A DNA stretch of 64,000 nucleotides from Haemaphysalis longicornis (GCA_013339765.2 CM023454.1:145767949-145831948), one strand, 5' to 3'. Positions 10,641 through 22,065 are shown, numbered from the stretch's first letter. Program-made: numbers and translations. The notes: generated by a model not told the origin, from the letters alone.

Positions 10641-11181
10641 AGATGCCGTGGTCCGCCGAAGCCGAAAGCGCGTTCAAACGGCTCAAAGCAGCGCTTTCTG
10701 AGGCAGTGACGCTTGCAACGCCAGATCAACACAAGCCGTTTTGGCTTTACACTGACGCCTCTTCGCGTTTGCAGTGGGGGCTTGCCTGTCGCAGCGTGTT
10801 GCAGATGGCTCTGAGCACCCAATAGCGTTCGCCAGCCATAAGTTCTCTCCCCCGAAGACCAGATGGTCGACAATCGAGCGGGAAGCATTCGGGGTTATCG
10901 GGGGGTTGAAGAAGTTCGATTTTTGGCTCTTCGGCGCTCAGGCGACGGTAGTGTCCGACCATAACCCGCTCTCGTTCCTAACCCTGACTACGCCTCATGG
11001 CGCCAAGTTAACGTCCTGGGCGCTAGTCCTACATAGGTACAATGTCGTTGTACAGCACAGAAAGGGAAGTGCTCATGACAATGCTGACGCGTTGCGACGG
11101 GTTCCGAACGCTTGTTGGGATTCGGACCGCAGTGCTTGTGACTGGGTGGCGGGGAGGGAGGACTCAGGGCTGCAACAGTGA
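10640..11181 (+). pseudogene. Gmr1-like Gypsy RNase H, end of pol
   Basis: FWLYTDASS near 10740, then a frame change, HPIAFASHKFSPPKTRWSTIE, LFGAQATVVSDHNPL and HRKGSAHDNADALRRV are the ordered RNase H blocks (DAS, E in IERE, SDH, NADAL). This enzyme removes the RNA strand during cDNA synthesis. The frame runs to a stop at 11181. In ordinary Gypsy elements the integrase zinc finger would follow NADALSR; here nothing of the kind follows, which supports the Gmr1 order. Confidence 0.75.
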
Positions 11182-12760
11182 CGGACCACGTTGCCGATGG
11201 AGGCAAAAACGAGACGTGATGGGACTGACTCAGTGTGTGCGTGTGTGCGTGGGTGCCAGTGATCAGCGGGGCGCAGTGGACTCGAATTCAGAGTTACGAA
11301 CAATGCGCTGTGCTGGAGACATTTCCTTCGTTGTGGAACTCTAACGATTTTGGAAGTTTCCATGTGCGACGGGGTTACGTGTGGTTTTGCATTGTCGCTT
11401 TTCTCGCCTGTTTGTAAATAGTTGGTGTTATCCCCGTAGTGACCAGTGGGCCCCAACGCGAATCTTGTGACGGGCGTGTAAGGTTTCTAGGCACCGGCGA
11501 CGCAGGATGTGTCGAACGCGGAGGGAACGGTGGTCCCGGGAAGTGGGAATGAATGACTCGTTAAGAGCAAGCGGTCTCTGGGTCACGCCGCTCGCGGGAG
11601 GACACATTGTCTGGGGCCGCAGCTGCGTTGTCGCGTGGTTTTGGCCGGAGTGCCTGGTGTAGCCATGGGAAAACATTGGTAGCGTGGCGACTCAAATTGC
11701 ATTCCGGGGTCATGGCGGCAGCTGGCTCGGGGCCCATCGCGTTTTCGTTTTGCAGGTTGTAAACACATTTGGTCCGTCGAGTGGCTGGAGCTGTCAACTG
11801 TGGTTAGACAGTGGCCGATTTATGGAGATAGCTTTCCTTTTGTTGCCCGTCCACCCGCGGAATAAAGGCATGCGAGGGTGTGCGTGTAGCCGGTAGGAAT
11901 GGGTGTGGCAGAGGCGACGCCTGAGCCGGCCGCCGTGTCCTTTTGTCCCTACGCCCTGTGTCTGGCCCACGGCCCAATTAAGGGGGCATCGCCTATCAAC
12001 CGTGGAGACCCTTGGGAAGGCGCCGTGTTTCGTTAAGACGGATGGGTATGGGTTTCAGCTGGCGTGGAGTGGCGGTCCGGTTTTGGACGAGAATCGTGGG
12101 TACAGGCGACGTAGACCGCGTTCGTGGAAGCTTGTCACTGGCGCTTGCACGTGTTTCCGCGGGTTTCCGAATGTTTGTTGTAGCTGTTTGATTTGCTTTT
12201 GATATTTTCCTTTTTCGTTGGTGAGAGAGGAAGACCGATGTTTCAGAGTTACGGGGGGCGTTGCCCACCGCAGTTTAAACCCGGATGTGGTAACCCGACC
12301 AATCAGATCGCCAGGGAATCCTGATTTGCCTGTGTATCGGGGGTGGGGACTAAGTGACCCATTAAAACTATGAGACACGAGGTCTCGGGGTCGAATCTTC
12401 AGGGTTTTAATGTGCTATGCACGGCCGGCGTATTGCCGGGCTAGCCAGGTCAGGCTAGGGAGAATCTCACCACTTGGGTAGTCTTAGGTCAGGGTCCGTC
12501 GCTGACGGGGGTGTCACGGGCACAAAGTCTTAGCTGACCTAGAAACCCACTTTATTTCTTACTCCGTCTACTTCAGTCTGTAAATATCCTGTATGTCTCT
12601 CGCTTAAATATACAGTTTTAAAACCCTCAACAACTCTCATCGTCGTGTTATCTGTGCCGCAACCATAAGGCACCAACGCATTCCGTCGAAAGACTTGTAC
12701 ACGCGACAACGTCGGGGCAACGAAGCAAGAAACAACGAACGAAACCGTTACTCATTAAAC
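11182..12760. other. GC-rich non-coding stretch, probable 3' region of the Gmr1-like element
   Basis: No frame looks coding. AATAAA occurs at about 11862, and purine-rich runs occur near 11148-11166 and 12337-12350 and as GACGGGGG near 12503. After the last, TGTCACGGGCACAAAG at 12509 could start an LTR, with ATATAC-like sequence near 12610, but no partner copy exists in the window. I could not match any part to 6455-6597. Confidence 0.35.
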
Positions 12761-13830
12761 TGAATAGAATTTTTTAATCACCCACAGATGCAGGTCAGAC
12801 CCACCACCTGCAAGCTTACTGGTGGTACCTGCCGTCTGGCCAAATTAATTTCAGAAAATGAATGCACTTACTGCCTCCCACTCTCCCCGCGCCTTTATTG
12901 TAGCCTGGGTTGCTGCTTGTTGGAATGAATAGAGCTCACACTCTTGTCCTACTTTTAATGGTCCCCATGGTAGCACCCTTGGTCTTTTCTTTAAATTTTT
13001 TGTAATGAATTGGTTCCACTGTAAATTAGCCCATATAGATTCGGCTATTTAAGTGCAATTTCACCAATTCTGATAATATCCCATCCTGGAGTCATGAATG
13101 GGCTTTGGGATTAAAACCGGATGATCCAATATCCCTTCATATCGTCGACAAAAGGAACCCACTCACCTTTTTTACCCTTTTTTAGGAAAACTGTTGGTCG
13201 AAGCTCAGAATGTACTTATTTAGCTTCGGATAAACTAGCAACTTGAGTTGAAGACGCATACCAATGTTTCCTCATCTTGTCGTGAAGTCTATTTTATAAA
13301 GTATAAACTCACCGATGCTCCAGCAAAAGTTGAACGACTTTTGTACCCTACTTTAATTAATTAGAAACTTCAGTATGCCTCCATGGTTTCCGACCTCTGT
13401 AGAAGAAATAATATCGAATTGCTTGAAAAGGCTCTAAGTGAGGCTGTTGACTTTATTTATTTTAAATATAAATGCAGAAATTCTGTTTGTGACATCACGT
13501 AGGATGATGCGATTCAAATGTTAGTCAAGGAGAAAGTTCTTACATCTTACATCTCTTTACTGTTCAGGCTTATAGCTATATTCGCACAATATGGTCGCAC
13601 GGGTTCTGTTTCTAAGCTCATGCAAACTGGTGTGAAGCACTGGTGTGATTCAATACCTTAAATTTTTGCTGTTGTTATGCTACCAAGTTGGTGTAGATAC
13701 AAGACACCGGCATAATGCAAAATATTATTCGTCATTACCATTTATATTCTTTCACCCGTTCTGCACACCTGAACATAAGTCTTGATTCATTTTGAATGTT
13801 TAGTTTATCTTAACCTTCTCATTGCTGCCA
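12761..13830. other. AT-rich stretch without recognisable features
   Basis: No convincing frame on either strand, no terminal repeats and no known family signature seen. Some segments look like decayed repeat sequence. Confidence 0.4.
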
Positions 13831-13834
13831 CATG

Positions 13835-14010
13835 TAGTATTTATTTATTTATTTATTATACCTCACAGACCCCTGGGCGGGGTGTTACATGAGGGGTGGG
13901 CATTGCATACAGGGTTTCTTCGATGTGCGTTTTCAAAAGTATGGGGCTGGAGTGGCGCACGACGTGGGGCAGGAGGCCATTTCAATCCTCAACTACTGGT
14001 ATCTCTGATC
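13835..14010 (-). repeat. LINE 3' end remnant (CR1/L2-like)
   Basis: A short TTTA run followed by ACCCCTGGGCGGGGTGTTAC and ATGAGGGGTGGG is the reverse complement of a LINE 3' end. The same signature, GACCCCCGAGGGGGTATTAC with ATAAGGGGTGGG, stands at the 3' end of the larger LINE at 15645. Only the non-coding tail is left. Confidence 0.5.
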
Positions 14011-14059
14011 TTGGTCTCCTCCTCCCTCCTTATTGGGCCTCTAGTTTGCAGTATGCACT

Positions 14060-15630
14060 TCAATAAAAATTTAAAAAATGAGTGACAGCGGCAGCTCGAG
14101 GTGCTGCAGAAAAATTGGCCTCACACTTATCGCGGAAGGCTGTTGGCAAAACACTACGTGTATACCCCCCACGAAATGAAACTCACGGATTAAATTTTAT
14201 TTAAAAACAAGACCGACCACCCCTTGACGCCAGTAAAACCGCTTAAGAAAAGTCATGCCCTTGTGTTGGAGAATTCAATGCGCACCAAACTCATGGGGAC
14301 ATCATGACGCTAAACTACAGCACGGTTTATTGACATTTCATCAATGAGCACACAACTCGTAATGATAAAGTAGTCCGATGCACGTTGAACCCTTTCATTT
14401 TGCACCATTCATATTTTTCTTCTTCTGGGTTCCTCAAATATAAATTGATATTTGAGCAGCATCACATACCCTATTTTCTTGAATCAGTAAAAATGTTATG
14501 CACTCAACGCCAATACAGTGGCTTGGAAAAGTGCTCAGTCAGATTAAACCAATTGGAACGCTGCACTTCCTCTGTTTTTGTGGCGTGCAAAAACTTTGAC
14601 ACCTACTAACAATAGCATATACCCAATAAAAAACGTACAGATATGCGAAATATTGTAGCTCACAATGTCCTCGTTTTATTTCGTTGGTTTATTAGCTTCT
14701 AGTTAATCCTGTTTCACAACTTTCCTTGGTCACAAAAGGGCAAGAAGAACCGGAATGTTGTTCTGACTGCCTGTCTCTCTTAAGAAATGTGAAGCATCAT
14801 GCTCAACAGAAGCTCAGTGACTCGCCCAAGTGACTTTTAAACGAGTGGACGTAGTGCAAAAAATCTGGTATTGTTTTTTATAACCCCCAGCAACGAAATC
14901 TTTTGCAATAATTTCCTGTATATTTCTTCTACAAAGTAACCAATTCCCTACCTTTTTCATAGCTATGATTCGCAGCATGTTCCCGTGAGTCCCACACTAT
15001 ATCCACACTATATCCCCTTATATCCTGTATCCACACTATATCCCACTATATCCTATTATAGGTACACACCACATCCTGGACCAGGACTAATTTTTCTTCA
15101 ACTGCGAGAGCTGTACAGCTTTCCTTTGTAGCCGTACAGCTGCATTGAGGTGGATGTCAAACTTTCGTTCGCATTCGCTCACCTCACTGCCTGTACCGAG
15201 ACTCCTTTCCTAAATCAATTTCAGCCATTACTTGCAATCCACCCTGTGTGGTGTGTATCGTGTCCTCACATAACAAGGCAGACACATTCAACATTGATGA
15301 TTCAACTAAACTGCAAACATTTGCTATTGGGTTAGGTATGTAAGTTGCTGTTATGTTTTTAGTGGAACTTGTCTCATGTTCGAGGAAATATACTAGAGCA
15401 TCTTCCCACGAAGTCGTGTGTCAAAAGCACTATTTTCAATGCCATTAAAGGAGCCATGAAGACAAAAGACAAGTTTGGTTCATTGAAAAGACGGTCCCCT
15501 TAGAATCATACTGACACCAGTTTTAACGTAAACTTCGCTCAAATAAGCTGTATAAGTAGGAAAAAAGGGAATGGCCATGCGACCGACTGGCTCATTTCTC
15601 GCAACAGAACCTCTGATGTCATACTTCAAT
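14060..15630. other. Stretch without genes, AT-rich
   Basis: No coding signal or element ends recognised, apart from the short tandem repeat near 15000. Confidence 0.4.
14990..15062. repeat. Short tandem repeat of (CC)ACACTATATCC units
   Basis: CACACTATATCC occurs three times, with shorter relatives CCCTTATATCC and CACTATATCC between them, over about 70 bases. This is an imperfect minisatellite. Confidence 0.6.
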
Positions 15631-15700
15631 TCACTCTATTTCCTTAAAGACCCCCGAGGGGGTATTACATAAGGGGTGGGTTAACAAACAAATTTTTGTT

Positions 15701-16408
15701 TTATTGACCTGGGTTTTTATTGTGAAAGATGTGAAGACAGTTGGTCGAAAAATGTTGATGGACAGGAAATGGCCACGACGTCTTGGGGAAGGTCATTCCA
15801 GTAATTTGCAGTCCGTAAAAAAAGGACATAGCAAAAGTGGTCATTCTAATGCGTGGACGGGCAACTTGAATTGGATGACTAGTGGGGTGAGATATGCGGG
15901 CTGATGGAATAATGTAGGTATGACGGAATGGGCTATGGAAAATTTTCTGAAACAGGCAGAGGCTGGATATGCGACGGCGGACGTCAAGGTTTAAAAGCGC
16001 AGATTGTTTTTTGACGGATGACACACTAATATTATACGAATATGAAGAAGGAATTAACCTAGTAGCACAGTTTTGAACTGCCTCAACTGAGTCGATGAGA
16101 TATGCTTGGTGTGGGTTCCAGATTGCAGACGCATATTCAAATTCAGAGTGGATAAGGGATTTGTAGGCCTGTAGCTTGACATTCTGGGGGGCGTGCTGAA
16201 TATGACGTTTCAAAAAACCTAAGGATTTGTTTGCAGATGATATAATGTTGGTAACATGCAGGCGCAAGTTGAGATCCTTGCATATGGTGACACCGAGATA
16301 CCTATATGATTGCACGTGTTCGAGGGCGACGTTAGCGATTGCGTAAGGGAAGAAAGACGGGTTGTGACGGTGGTGGAAAGAGATTGTTTTACATTTCATA
16401 AGCCAGGT
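15701..16408 (-). pseudogene. LINE RT, C-terminal part
   Basis: From MKCKTISFHHRHNPSF at 16400 down to the stop at 15701. YRYLGVTICKDLNLRLHV, KRHIQHAPQNVKLQAYKSL and EFEYASAIWNPHQAYLIDSV are the thumb and C-terminal blocks of CR1/L2-type ORF2. This part is open. It follows the missing piece after the DNA-element insertion; the residues upstream of MKCK in the same frame belong to the inserted element, not to RT. Confidence 0.75.
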
Positions 16409-16800
16409 CCCGGGCAGCACAGGACTGTTCGGCCTAAAACAGGCCGGTGTACTTTGGCCGGTGATTTTCTGTCCGGCCGTTTTCCGGCAGCCATGTTCGG
16501 CCCATGTCCAAATGTGGGCCTTTTGGCCGTATACGGCCGTACTCCCATGGCTGTCCAACGGCCAGTGTCCGTCGGCCAGTCGACCGGCTTACGGTCATAC
16601 GGCCAGATTCCAGCCGTAGGGCTCCGGCCATTCCAAAGCCACCCGTGCACGGCCGAAGTACGTCCGCCGGAGGACAGCCGAGATGCGGTCGTCGGACTCC
16701 AGCCGGACTACAGCTACCGGAAATACGGCCGTGCTACGGGCATTGCAGTTCAGCCACAGTACGTTAGCTGTACTGAGGCCGGTCACTGCATGTCGCGCAA
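16409..16800. repeat. Left subterminal GGCCG-rich array
   Basis: GGCCG or CGGCC recurs about every 15-25 bases, with variants such as GGCCGTACT, GGCCGTATAC, GGCCAGT and CGGCCAG. The units are divergent, giving a staggered, partly self-complementary array. Subterminal arrays of this kind serve as transposase-binding regions in several DNA transposon groups; that role here is inference. Confidence 0.55.
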
Positions 16801-17820
16801 GCAGATGACTCATTCGCGCAGTGCAGAAGCAGCACAAACCCAGCATTTTGGGTCCAATGCAGCCACATCAAAGTGAGCTCGCGCGCAACCACCAGCCGTC
16901 AAGCTTTCAGCGCAGCCTTGCTTAATTACCAGCCTCAGTAGACAGCAGAATTCGTTTATTAAACAGTGCTCACAAATTGTCGTTCCTTTAATTGCTGTGC
17001 CTCATTTACTGCCGAACACAGAAACTATTCAGTTCTTTGTAGAGCTTGAATAGATGTATTGTCCAGGTCCTGATATCCTCTGTGGGGCGGCTTACCTGTA
17101 ATAGACGGGGAAAGAGGAGGGGGGGGGGGGCGGAAGGCGCATACTTTAGTGGGTTGAATTTCAGAGAGATAAATTGCGCCGCTTTTAGCAAATTTCTTTT
17201 AGGGCAATATTCCGGAACACGTTCATGCTATGACTACATAAACTATTTTTATAACAGTTGTTTGACCAATTTTGATGTATATAAAACCGGCATGAATGCC
17301 TTTACGAAGCGTTTTGGTTCTCAACAAAACACTCAGGAGCATTTAATATAACTCCTTCACAAAAAAGTATGTCCAGTTTTTGCCCATTTTTCTTGCAAAG
17401 ACATTTTCTACTCGATCAACTTTTCTGATGATCTTGCGCAGGGCGGATCCTAAGAAGGAGCGAACAGGTACTTTCATTTTCAATCTATTTTAATGTTGTT
17501 TTCATGAGTATACGTCCACACCACTTAATAGTCCAAAAGAGCTTAATTTTCTTCTAATGTCATACTACGTTCAAAAACTTCTAGACGCGTCGCGAATGAC
17601 GCCCTGCTTCAGGTGGCTGCAGTTGTATCCCTTTGTGTTCACGCAAGGAGAGGCGTAAAATTAGAGTTACATAATTTGTTTCAAACCAATAACAAAGCAA
17701 TGGTAGCATGTATACAGGAAACCTTGCATACTGCAACGAAGAGGGCAATAAATATTTTATTCGTCAAGGTTCAATGCGTAGGGTTCTCAACCCGTCGGAG
17801 GCAAACTTGCCATTCTGGAA

Positions 17821-17822
17821 TT

Positions 17823-17857
<35 letters not shown>

Positions 17858-17930
17858 TTCATTTATTTATTTTTATTGATTTATTTATTCATTGTTTTAT
17901 TTATTTTTATTCATTTATTCATTCATTGTT

Positions 17931-17981
<51 letters not shown>

Positions 17982-17985
17982 TTGG
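17821..17985. repeat. (TTTA)n microsatellite, LINE tail
   Basis: About 165 bases of TTTA/ATTT repeats with a few TTCA interruptions. It directly abuts the 3' end of the nested LINE, so it probably grew from the LINE tail. Confidence 0.85.
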
Positions 17986-18869
17986 ATGCCTGCTTGCCTT
18001 TGCATGCATTACAGAAGGGAGATACATAACACTAAGCATTAAATATGAGACAAAATAACAAAATAATTCTACAAAGCGCGCTGAAAAACGTCAATATAGA
18101 CAGTTAATACAATCATACGTCGAAGATAATTACACTGAAGTATTGATGTAAAATAAAATGAATCGCGCAAGGCGTCACCTTTAAAGGAAAGATAATAATT
18201 TGCTTTAAGCTAGCGGTCCCACTTTGCGATATGTAGAATGGCGCTTGGACATACTTCTCCCCTTCTACAACAGTTTTCGAATGATAGATATTACGAAAAA
18301 AGTTAAACCTGTGGTTTCGTCTGTGATCTTTCACGTCCTGCCATTTCAGTTTATTTTTACTTTCTCTCATGCTAAGTTGAGCGTGCCAATTACCTAATAC
18401 GAATCGCACTGACATATTCTGTATGTTTTCGAGCGTATCAACGAGCTCTTTGGTGTAGGGATCCACGAAAACACATGCGTACTCCAAGATTGAGCGCACA
18501 TGAGTTAAATACGGTTGTTCTTTTCAGTTAGATGGAGGTTCACTGAAATTTCGTCTCAGAAAGCCAAAAACATATGCAGCTGTAACTTTTACGGTGTGCA
18601 CCTGCCTATTTAACCTCTAACCACTCCCTAAATAAACTCCTAGGTATTTATATTCCTCGGGCCGTTGTCACAGCAGCATAATTTACGGTATATGTATCCA
18701 ATTGGAATGAAGGTTTTCTTGTAAAGGTGCCGTTAACAGACTGTTTAACATCCAAAAACTTTTCTGAATCAGCACACCAGGATGTTATTAAATGCGAATA
18801 AAGCTGCAGGTATACGGAATCACGTTCATTCGCTATAGTCCGGTTAACTACACAGTACTTTTGCAACAA
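17821..18869 (-). mobile_element. Nested LINE 3' fragment (CR1/Jockey superfamily)
   Basis: On the minus strand: FLDVKQSVNGTFTRKPSF (18869-18648), then EYKYLGVYL near 18655, then ILEYACVFVDPYTKELVDTL and ENIQNMSVRFVLGNWHAQLS (18499-18113). These are C-terminal RT blocks of a LINE different in sequence from the one at 15645. Frames change twice. It ends in a long AAAT run (17821-17985 on this strand), the usual kind of LINE tail. It lies inside the inverted-repeat DNA element. Confidence 0.7.
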
Positions 18870-19237
18870 AGCTATAGGACCAATAGTAATAACAATGCAA
18901 AAACCGATTCATTCAGTTCATAGGATGAAATGTACTACCGCAGAGGGTGATATGCAACACCATCATTTGCTTTTTCTGCAGTCCAAGAATATACAGTCAA
19001 CCACTTTAAGCTTATCTATTTCAAGAGCCAAATCGTGCGTGAACTCAACAATCTGCGTTGAGCAAGAAAATCCTGACAAAATCCGTGTTTGCTAGGATGC
19101 TGGCGATTATGTTTACCCAAATGAGTCATATCCCAAGAGTAGCTAAGCTCACCTTCAAACATCGGAACTAAATTAACAGCTAGGCTTCGTCAGTGACAAC
19201 GCTCTGTTGTTATCGCAAATTTAAAATAATTTTTTTT

Positions 19238-19770
19238 CTAAATAGGGCAGTCATAAAATCCCCTGAAGTGACGTAGTGCAGGGCATGAAGTTGATCCTAC
19301 CAATGCACGAGCGAGTCCTCTATCTACGTTTATCACCAACAACATAGTGCAACATTGCTTGTCGCAGTTTAATTGTAAGCAGAATAACTTGCGCTTTTGC
19401 TCCCACGTGCCTTTCTTTGGTGGGGAGTCCTTGACATGGTGGCGGTTTAGCTCCTGCGTGGTTGCCGGCTTGCTCGACGCCCTTGAAGGCCAGTTATTTT
19501 GGTGAACCATCTCCATCTCGGATCGGACATCTCTGGCGGATCGATGTCTCCGATGCTCTCCATTTCTTGAGCGGGCGAATAGCCTCGAGATGATGCGTCG
19601 ACGAAGCCGGCGGCAGAAGCGTGGTAGCGGCGATGACTGGCGAGGCTTAGCTCACCCGTCGGTGTGGCACAGTCTTCTTGTGGCAATAAATGACATTTCG
19701 ATGGCCTAAAAGGTTCCCTGCTAATGTCCAGTGAGTCCATGCACCTTGCCCGTTCACCGAGAACACTCAT
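19238..19770 (-). CDS. Weak unrecognised frames within the inverted-repeat element
   Basis: Two overlapping minus-strand frames (19770-19447 and 19516-19238). The first reads MDSLDISREPFRPSKC near its start and ESIGDIDPPEMSDPRWRWF, then an Arg/Gln-rich end. This vaguely resembles the N-terminus of a LINE ORF1 of the type that opens with an acidic stretch and a Trp, but I cannot support a family. It may be chance. Confidence 0.2.
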
Positions 19771-19829
19771 TACTGTTTGACAAACGATGTTCGTTCATTT
19801 AAAACGTAGAAACACGTAGCGGATGAAAA

Positions 19830-20522
19830 ACGCGTCCCCGTCGTTCGGCTCCCTAACGGCTTTTTGTCCCCCCAGGAAAAAACCAATCGGTCTCCTTCCA
19901 AACACGTCTGTGCATGAATTCTCGACGCCCAGGCGCGAGCCGCTGTTCGGCTGTATGCCGTTTGCCGAAAAAAGGACGTATAACCAGATACCTTACGTAG
20001 GCCGGTCTCCTCTTGAACACCGGTTGCCAAATATTCTGTTGCCATTCGTTTGCCGGAATTCGGCCGAGGACAGCTAACCGAATGCAAAACGTATATTCTG
20101 GGGCCGTACGTCCGCCGGACGAGCGGTTCACCGTTGAAACAACGAATGCATGGCAGCCGCGCTCCGGCCGGTCTCCTTTCAAACACCAACTGCCGCAAGA
20201 ATACGCATATTCTGTGGCCGGTCGCCTGCCGTGCTTCGGCCGATTACCGCTTCCCGAAGAAAAAACGGATGCCCTAAGGCCGTACTTCGGCCGTTCTCTT
20301 TCTCAACATCGGCAGCCGTAAGAGAACTGAATATCTGGCAGCCGGTTAGCTGCCGTTGTGCGTCCGGACACGGGCGGACGGAAAAATGCCGAAGCGCTGG
20401 TTGCCGAATGTTGGCCGTTCAATGCATGATCAGTGGCTGCCAGAACCTGGATGTTGGCCGGACATGCCAGAAAGCGGCCATAGACGGGCTGGTCTTGGGG
20501 CACACTTTCTGTGCCGCCTGGG
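19830..20522. repeat. Right subterminal GGCCG-rich array
   Basis: Similar to the left array but longer: GGCCGTACGTCCGCCGGACG, GGCCGGTCTCC (repeated), GGCCGTACTTCGGCCG and ATTCTGT-type spacers recur. GGTCTCC(T)..TTCAAACACC occurs at about 20004, 20168 and, in altered form, 19890, so part of it is a tandem array with a unit near 150 bases. Confidence 0.55.
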
Positions 20523-21437
20523 GTGGTCACACCATTCCTGCATGTGGTTAAGGTCATCTCGAATGAGCGGTTTGATCTGTCTGGTTGAGCGATAGATTAC
20601 ACAGTCATTAGCAAACAAACGGAAACTGGAGGAGACATGCGAAGCTAGGTCAATATTGTAAATTAAGAAGAGAAGGGGACCAAGAAACGAGCCTTGTGGG
20701 ACACCTGATGTTACTGGAAAGGGGTTAGAGGGCACTTCATCGAGTGAAACAAACTCGGAGCGGTTAGTCAGAAATTCCTCAATCTAAGTTAAAATCTGAG
20801 CTTGTATATTTAATGATCTAAGTTTAATTAGCAGTCGCTTATGAGGTACCTTGTCGAACGCTGCCGAGAAATCCAGAAATATTACCTCATTCGGCAGGTT
20901 ACTATCGACACTAGTGTGGAGATACTCGACAAAAAGGGCTAATTGGGTTTCGCAAGAGTAACCCTTAGGGAACCCGTGCTGGTCAGGATGGAAAAAGTTA
21001 TTGGCGTCAAGAATGTGAATGATTTGGGAGTAGATGACGTGTTCCATGATTTTACAGGGTACGCTTGTAAGAGAGATTGGGCGATAATTTAGGGGGCTGT
21101 CTTTGTTACCTGATTTGAAGACCGGAGTGGCCTTCCCCACCTTCCAGTCGTCTTGTAAGTGGCCTGTACGAAGTGACTCTGAGAATAACAATGACAAAAT
21201 CACTGAAGAAATAGATTTCGTGTTTTTAAGAATGGTAGAATTGATTTCGTTCACACCTGCTGAAAAAGACAGTTTCAATTCTTCGATAACATACAATACA
21301 CCCGATGGAATAAATGTGATAGGCGACATAAAAGACAGAATACAGTTCCGTAATGCAGGAAATGGTATATGGGTTTCGTTTGTAAAAACAGATGAAACGG
21401 CAGCACTGAGCAGTTCAGCGCTGTCAGCAGTACTCAT
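20523..21437 (-). pseudogene. LINE RT, N-terminal and palm part, catalytic Asp changed
   Basis: Starting inside the linker (MSTADSAELLSAAVSSVF) the frame gives WKVGKATPVFKSGNKDSPLN, HPDQHGFPKGYSCETQ and FLDFSAAFDKVPH (first catalytic Asp present), and stops near 20785. It resumes as SGVPQGSFLGPLLFLIYNID. The catalytic box reads LFANDCVIY where the family has FADDC, so the first of the two aspartates is asparagine. With the stop and the later insertion this RT is dead. Confidence 0.75.
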
Positions 21438-21449
21438 ATCATCACCACC

Positions 21450-22065
21450 TTCTTTTTCAATGTAACAGTGCGGGATTCCTGCGGGTTAATGATTTGTCAA
21501 AATTTTCTGGGGTTATTGGTTAGAATCTTGGGCAAGTCTGTGTGAAAAAAACGAGTGTTTCGAGCTGCGTATGCCGAGCGAATATGCTTTTTCGGCCACG
21601 TAGTATTTATCCCAATTCTGGAGCTATAGGTTTTATCTTGGCAGCCCGAAATAATCGTTTCTTTTTATTATCTTGTTTTTTCGGGGTTTTTGGGAACCAT
21701 GGTTTCTGAGAGGATACGCGAAATGTGGTTTTCGGTATGTACTTTCTTTCCAATTCCCCTATTTTGTTTATAAAAATCGTCCAGTTGTCCTATACTGATC
21801 TTTTCCAAACGTCTGCTTCGAAGTCCGGAAACAAATTTAGAAGTTCGTTATTTATTGCCTCGTTGTTTCCTATATCGTACGGACTGATAGTTTTAGGATG
21901 AGGCTTGCGGGACAAGTGGTCGAAATTCAAGACTGAGTGTATGACCTTGTGATCGCTGATTTCACGAAGATAAGTGAAGATAAACTTTCACGGTGAGTTG
22001 TTAGTATCAAGTCTAGTATGTTGGCTGAGTTGTTGGCTGCGATTGGTGGAGGCCGGAAAAAGCAA
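21450..22065 (-). pseudogene. LINE endonuclease C-terminus and linker, degenerate
   Basis: Across three frames the minus strand reads NSANILDLILTTHRESLSSL, then ISDHKVIHSVLNFDHLSRK, then a linker with NEAINNELLNLFPDF. The first two are the end of the apurinic-type endonuclease (the SDH box). Stops and indels break it. The element ends abruptly at about 22065. Confidence 0.55.

Larger units (their letters stand above)
6455..12760 (+). mobile_element. Degenerate Ty3/Gypsy element with Gmr1-type order (gag-pro-INT-RT-RH)
   Basis: Plus-strand gag, protease, integrase, RT and RNase H blocks follow one another from 6685 to 11181, all Ty3/Gypsy in character. Integrase (8170-9506) comes before RT (9550-10600), the reverse of ordinary Gypsy and the same as Gmr1-type elements. 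The coding blocks are joined without foreign DNA between integrase and RT. A putative primer-binding site, TGGCGAGCCTGCCAGGA, lies at 6602. Frame changes and stops occur in every block. The 3' limit is uncertain: no LTR matching 6455-6597 was seen up to 12760. Confidence 0.75.
16409..20522. mobile_element. 4.1-kb terminal-inverted-repeat DNA element, unclassified
   Basis: It sits exactly inside the LINE RT codon run. The ends are CCCGGGCAGCACAG (left) and the reverse complement of CCCAGGCGGCACAG (right), 12 of 14 matching. Both ends are followed inward by several hundred bases rich in GGCCG motifs. A short target duplication is likely (GGT to the left, GTGG to the right) but its length is unresolved. 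No transposase was found inside; the coding traces are a nested LINE (17821-18869) and a weak frame at 19238-19770. It looks like a large non-autonomous element of a family I cannot name. Confidence 0.65.
15645..22065 (-). mobile_element. CR1/L2-like LINE, 5'-truncated and split by a DNA element
   Basis: The minus strand reads endonuclease end (22065-21450), RT (21437-20523), then after an interruption RT C-terminus and 3' end (16408-15645). RT blocks NYRPISLTSVPCKIMEHVIY, FLDFSAAFDKVPH, SGVPQGSFLGPLLF and YRYLGVTI are typical of the CR1/L2/Jockey group. The two parts fit exactly: the left block ends at EWCD and the right one resumes at TWLMKCKTISF, so the 4.1 kb at 16409-20522 was inserted later. 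The LINE DNA without the insert is about 2.3 kb, so the 5' half is gone. Confidence 0.8.

Noticed and set aside
17821..17985. CRISPR-like or satellite array
   Set aside because: It is a plain TTTA microsatellite attached to a LINE 3' end. No regularly spaced repeat array with unique spacers occurs anywhere in the window.
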